DNA from: Thermofilaceae archaeon
Lineage (GTDB): Archaea; Thermoproteota; Thermoprotei; Thermofilales; Thermofilaceae
Direction of reading: 5' to 3'
DNA length: 64,000 nt
Assembly: GCA_025057995.1 (NCBI GenBank)
Contig: JANXEW010000001.1
Span: forward strand, 62,001-126,000
Below the pieces are notes generated by a model, which saw only the letters and a program-made list of their open reading frames with translations, searched no databases and was not told the origin of the DNA. Positions 61,034 to 64,000 of the stretch are shown in pieces. Each line of letters begins with the position of its first letter. Within the stretch, counting starts at the first letter, position 1. The position numbers and the translations under genes are program-made.

Positions 61034-62068
61034 ATGAAAGCGGGGGTTATCGGCTGCGGTTCCATCGGCAAGGTTCACTTGAGGAGTTTAAAGACCGTTG
61101 GTGCAGAGATTGTAGCGGTATGCGATATAGATGAGAGCGAACTTAAATATGCTAGAAACAGCTTCGGGGTCGAGCACGTATACACTAACTATGAGGATCT
61201 TATCGCCCGAAGCGATATAGATGCCGTTGTAGTAGCTACTCCCAACTACCTCCACCATAGAATCACAGTCGACGCATTGAAAGAGGGGAAACACGTTTTA
61301 TGCGAGAAGCCTCCAGCCCTCTCGGTTAAGGAAGTAAAGGATATGTTCGACGTAAGCCGTCACTCTGGAAGGTCACTGCTCATAGGCTTAACGATGAGAT
61401 TTAGGGCAGACAGCCAAGCTTTAAGAAAGTACGTAGAAAGCGTCGGTATAGGCGAAGCATACTACGCGCGAGCCTCCCTCCTTAGAAGGTCAGGTATCCC
61501 AGGTTTCGGAAGCTGGTTTACTAGGAAGAAGGAGGCAGGCTCAGGCCCTCTTTTTGACATAGGGGTTCATGCACTAGACATAACGATGTGGTTAATGAAC
61601 AACTTCAATGCAGTAGAGGTTTTTTCGTCGACTTACGCTAAATTCGGTCCAAAAGGTAAGGGTATTGGAACTTGGGGCAAGCCCGTGCCCGGCGGACCTT
61701 TCGAAGTCGAAGACCTTGCAACGTCATGGATACGTATGAAGAACGAAGCCACTGTGTACCTGGAGGTTAGCTGGGCAGCCCACGTGTCAACTGACCACTT
61801 CCAGGTGATAGTACTGGGCGATAGAGCCGGTCTCGAGTACCCCGGTGGGAAGGTTTACAGCGAGGAGGGAGTCCTCGTAGATAAGCATTTGAAGTTCATA
61901 GAGGAGGACCCCTACCTAGTTGAGATGAGACACTTTAAGGATGTCGTAGAGAAAGGAGTTGAGCCCATAACGAAACCGGTGGAGATGATAATGTTACAGG
62001 CGGTCCTAGAGGCTGCTCTAAAGTCTGCAGAGGAGAAAAGAGTTGTAAAAATAGCTGAGCTCCTATAG
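61034..62068 (+). CDS. Gfo/Idh/MocA-family oxidoreductase
   Basis: 344 residues. AGVIGCGSIGKVHLRSLKTV (Rossmann), DAVVVATPNYLHHRITVDAL, HVLCEKPPALSVKEVKDMFD (EKP with the Lys), and GSGPLFDIGVHALDITMWLM with the catalytic-region Asp/His. Probably oxidises the sugar released or phosphorylated by its neighbours. Same strand as the short fucosidase, likely one transcription unit. It meets the third dehydrogenase gene tail-to-tail with a 3-base gap. Confidence 0.91.
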   Translation: MKAGVIGCGSIGKVHLRSLKTVGAEIVAVCDIDESELKYARNSFGVEHVYTNYEDLIARSDIDAVVVATPNYLHHRITVDALKEGKHVLCEKPPALSVKEVKDMFDVSRHSGRSLLIGLTMRFRADSQALRKYVESVGIGEAYYARASLLRRSGIPGFGSWFTRKKEAGSGPLFDIGVHALDITMWLMNNFNAVEVFSSTYAKFGPKGKGIGTWGKPVPGGPFEVEDLATSWIRMKNEATVYLEVSWAAHVSTDHFQVIVLGDRAGLEYPGGKVYSEEGVLVDKHLKFIEEDPYLVEMRHFKDVVEKGVEPITKPVEMIMLQAVLEAALKSAEEKRVVKIAELL

Positions 62069-62071
62069 AAG

Positions 62072-63160
62072 TTAACTAAGATCCACGGTTTTTCCCGTTT
62101 TAGCTGATTCATTCAAAGCTAGAAGTATTTTCGTTACTCTATACCCCCATTCCACAGAAGGTAAGGGTTTCTCACCTTTTACAATACATTCAGCTAGATG
62201 ATCGATAGAAGCGTGGTAGTACGGCTTACGCTCTCCAATTCTCTCCCTCCCAATCCTCTTTACTTCCCCATTTGTTGTTACAACTGTGATAAGAGGTTCA
62301 TATGGGTGGACAGTTATGACCCCCTCCGTACAGTAGATCTGTGTGGGGGGCATCTGTAAGCTTGTGAAAGTGACGTAGTTTGCCAACACTACTGCTAGAC
62401 TACCGTCGTACTCTAATACGCCAGCGAAGTTATCAAAAGCTGTCGCACTTACAGACACTTTGGGTTTAATGTCGTGGAAGTAGTATACTCCGCCTCCGTA
62501 CGTGTCACGTCTTATAGCCTCTGTTACAGACTCTGGCTGGATAACTGTCCTCTCTTTCATGAATATTGAACCCAATGCAGAGACTCTTTTAGGTTCACCA
62601 AAAAGCGTGACTAGCTTCGATACGTCATAAACCGCTAAATCGTAAAGGACTCCTCCCCCCTTCTCCTCCTTGAAGAAATCCATAGACCACGTTGGTCCAC
62701 TATGACCAGTGTGCCAAATCGAAAAACAGTGACGACCAACATCGGCTAGAAGTTCTTTAAGTACCCGATATAGAGGTGATAAATGTGAATCAGAAGGTTC
62801 AGCTATAGCGACAACACCACTCTTTTCAACGCTTTTCACTACCTCTTGAGCCTCCCTAATAGATAGGGCCATCGGTTTCTGTACAATGAAATGCTTTCCC
62901 TCCTCTGCTGCTTTAACAGCTAGCTCTGCATGTGATTCGTGACTGGTAACTATGACGACTGCTTCAACTTCTGGATCCTTAAGTAGCTTGTTGGGATCAC
63001 TATACCACCTTTCAGCTTTCCAAAGTTCACGGCTTCTTTTAGCTCTCTCTTCTAGCAAGTCAGCTACAGCGACAAGCCTATGGTTCTTGACGATATAAGG
63101 GAGGTAATAATTGTTTGAAACGTTGCCGCATCCAATAACCCCGTAGGATATTTTCCTCAC
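62072..63160 (-). CDS. Gfo/Idh/MocA-family oxidoreductase
   Basis: 362 residues. SYGVIGCGNVSNNYYLPYIV (Rossmann), EAVVIVTSHESHAELAVKAA, HFIVQKPMALSIREAQEVVK (QKP in place of EKP), and GGGVLYDLAVYDVSKLVTLF in the position of the catalytic DxGxH segment: here the usual His is replaced (DLAVYD), as in some UDP-sugar or non-dehydrogenase members. Function may therefore differ from its two relatives in this window. Confidence 0.9.
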   Translation of the reverse strand: MRKISYGVIGCGNVSNNYYLPYIVKNHRLVAVADLLEERAKRSRELWKAERWYSDPNKLLKDPEVEAVVIVTSHESHAELAVKAAEEGKHFIVQKPMALSIREAQEVVKSVEKSGVVAIAEPSDSHLSPLYRVLKELLADVGRHCFSIWHTGHSGPTWSMDFFKEEKGGGVLYDLAVYDVSKLVTLFGEPKRVSALGSIFMKERTVIQPESVTEAIRRDTYGGGVYYFHDIKPKVSVSATAFDNFAGVLEYDGSLAVVLANYVTFTSLQMPPTQIYCTEGVITVHPYEPLITVVTTNGEVKRIGRERIGERKPYYHASIDHLAECIVKGEKPLPSVEWGYRVTKILLALNESAKTGKTVDLS

Positions 63161-63919
63161 AAGCCCCCTCTAAACTCCCCGTATAAACCGCTTTCGACAT
63201 CGTTTAAGATAGGGGAAGCTTAAACCGATATTTTCCCCCCGTCAGTAACGAGGAATAGTTTTACGTAGCTGTATGCTACATTCGTAGTCTGGCAATCATT
63301 CAGACCAGCTAATCTTAATTTAATAACGAATGTTTCACTTCCGCGAGACAGATGCAGTACAACGAACAAGTTTTCCATTGATGGAGTATTACCTGTTCAA
63401 GGGAATGTGGCAAAACTGTAGACGAATTTCCAAAAAGCCTTGACTTCACAGCAGTCACAACCTTTAGCTCTGTAAGCTTTATTCCCTACGTTATATAGTA
63501 GATAATGGGAACCACTGTCAATGCAAAACCAGTAAAGACTGCAGGCTTTTAACTTCTCCATTAACTTTTTTAGACTGATATTTCGGAGAAACCTACAGTA
63601 ATATGGCAACTGCCACGTATCGTTGCTCGCTTAGACTGTTGGAATACTATGACGCTCCGGGTTGAAGACCCAACATAGCTGGCAAAGATACTCGGCTAAA
63701 CGTTGACAGATGACTTAATGCAACTCGTTCCTTTCCAGTTCACCAAGTTAGTTAAAACCGGCTTCACGGTGAGCTTTCCAACGTGTTTACACTCAAAGGG
63801 AATTCAAGGAGTTACTCAATCCCAAGTGCTTTAAGGACACTAAACAACCTCAAGGGCTGAGCTAAACTTTTTACCCCTTTCACCAGCCGGACAGGGTGAG
63901 AGCATCAGAGGATGATTAT
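63161..63919. other. Long gap without an intact gene
   Basis: About 760 bases with no convincing gene. A 70-codon minus-strand frame at 63397-63609 has odd composition (many Cys, Tyr and Phe) and may be a relic. No RNA or repeats recognised. Confidence 0.4.
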
Positions 63920-64000
63920 ATGAAGTATGTCTCAATCGGCGCTTTTCCAAATTTCATGGAGTTGAAGCCTCAGGAGAGCGCTGAGGCTAAGGTAATCTAC
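63920..64000 (+). CDS. Start of an unidentified gene, cut by the window end
   Basis: From ATG 63920 the frame stays open to the last base (27 codons: MKYVSIGAFPNFMELKPQES then AEAKVIY). GAGG at 63908-63911 lies 8 bases upstream and could be its ribosome-binding site. The piece is too short to name. Confidence 0.4.
   Translation, partial: MKYVSIGAFPNFMELKPQESAEAKVIY

Noticed and set aside
63397-63609. 70-codon minus-strand ORF rich in Cys and aromatic residues
   Set aside because: Could be a relic of a zinc-finger transposase, but no motif can be aligned with confidence.

Overview
This 64 kb window looks like chromosome of a hyperthermophilic or thermophilic archaeon of the Thermoproteota (crenarchaeal) type; I cannot name the genus. 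The support is: TATA-like boxes about 20-33 nt upstream of start codons with little or no leader (leaderless transcripts), frequent GTG/TTG starts, a tRNA-Arg(CCT) whose D-loop carries an extra ~20 nt like a non-canonical archaeal intron, and families such as Sua5/TsaC, M42 peptidase, NikR and COG1099 hydrolase.

Region 1 (1-7.9 kb): the end of a branched-chain amino-acid-type ABC permease (LivM), a sugar isomerase/epimerase TIM barrel, a small hypothetical, a large SF2 helicase, a membrane-anchored GH5-like glycoside hydrolase, then tRNA-Arg.

Region 2 (8-37 kb) is the exciting part: about 29 kb of accessory genes that starts next to the tRNA and ends at the sua5 gene. It holds a partition-like set (ParB-like protein, winged-helix regulator, a perfect 17-bp-arm palindrome, ParA-like ATPase), a type IV pilus-type machine (FlaI/TadA-like ATPase with a Pro-rich N-terminus, FlaJ/TadC-like platform protein, at least four prepilin-like proteins, several small membrane-anchored extracytoplasmic proteins, two large surface proteins) and a block that resembles the archaeal Ced/Ted DNA-import apparatus: VirB2/TedC-like pilin, two VirB6-like membrane proteins (one a 1282-residue giant) and a VirB4/TedB-like ATPase. 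No relaxase or recognisable coupling protein is present, so DNA uptake/exchange is more likely than ordinary plasmid conjugation. Many of these genes carry their own GAAATAAA-type promoter at nearly the same distance from the start codon, suggesting coordinated control. Decayed gene copies (14.1-14.6, 25.3-25.9 and 27.1-27.8 kb) show that the locus changes quickly.

Region 3 (37-63 kb) is a metabolic region: Sua5 (tRNA t6A synthesis); a catabolic set for fucose/galactose-containing glycans (two GH29 alpha-L-fucosidases, a GH36/raffinose-synthase-like alpha-galactosidase, three Gfo/Idh/MocA dehydrogenases, an aldo/keto reductase, two further isomerase/epimerase TIM barrels, a BadF/BadG-type sugar kinase, DeoC aldolase); a LarA-like nickel enzyme and a NikR regulator with a perfect inverted-repeat operator candidate; an M42 aminopeptidase; a three-gene ABC-2 exporter; homoserine kinase and a trans-sulfuration PLP enzyme; and a candidate structured RNA in one intergenic gap. 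The last 0.8 kb is nearly gene-free and ends in the first codons of an unidentified gene.
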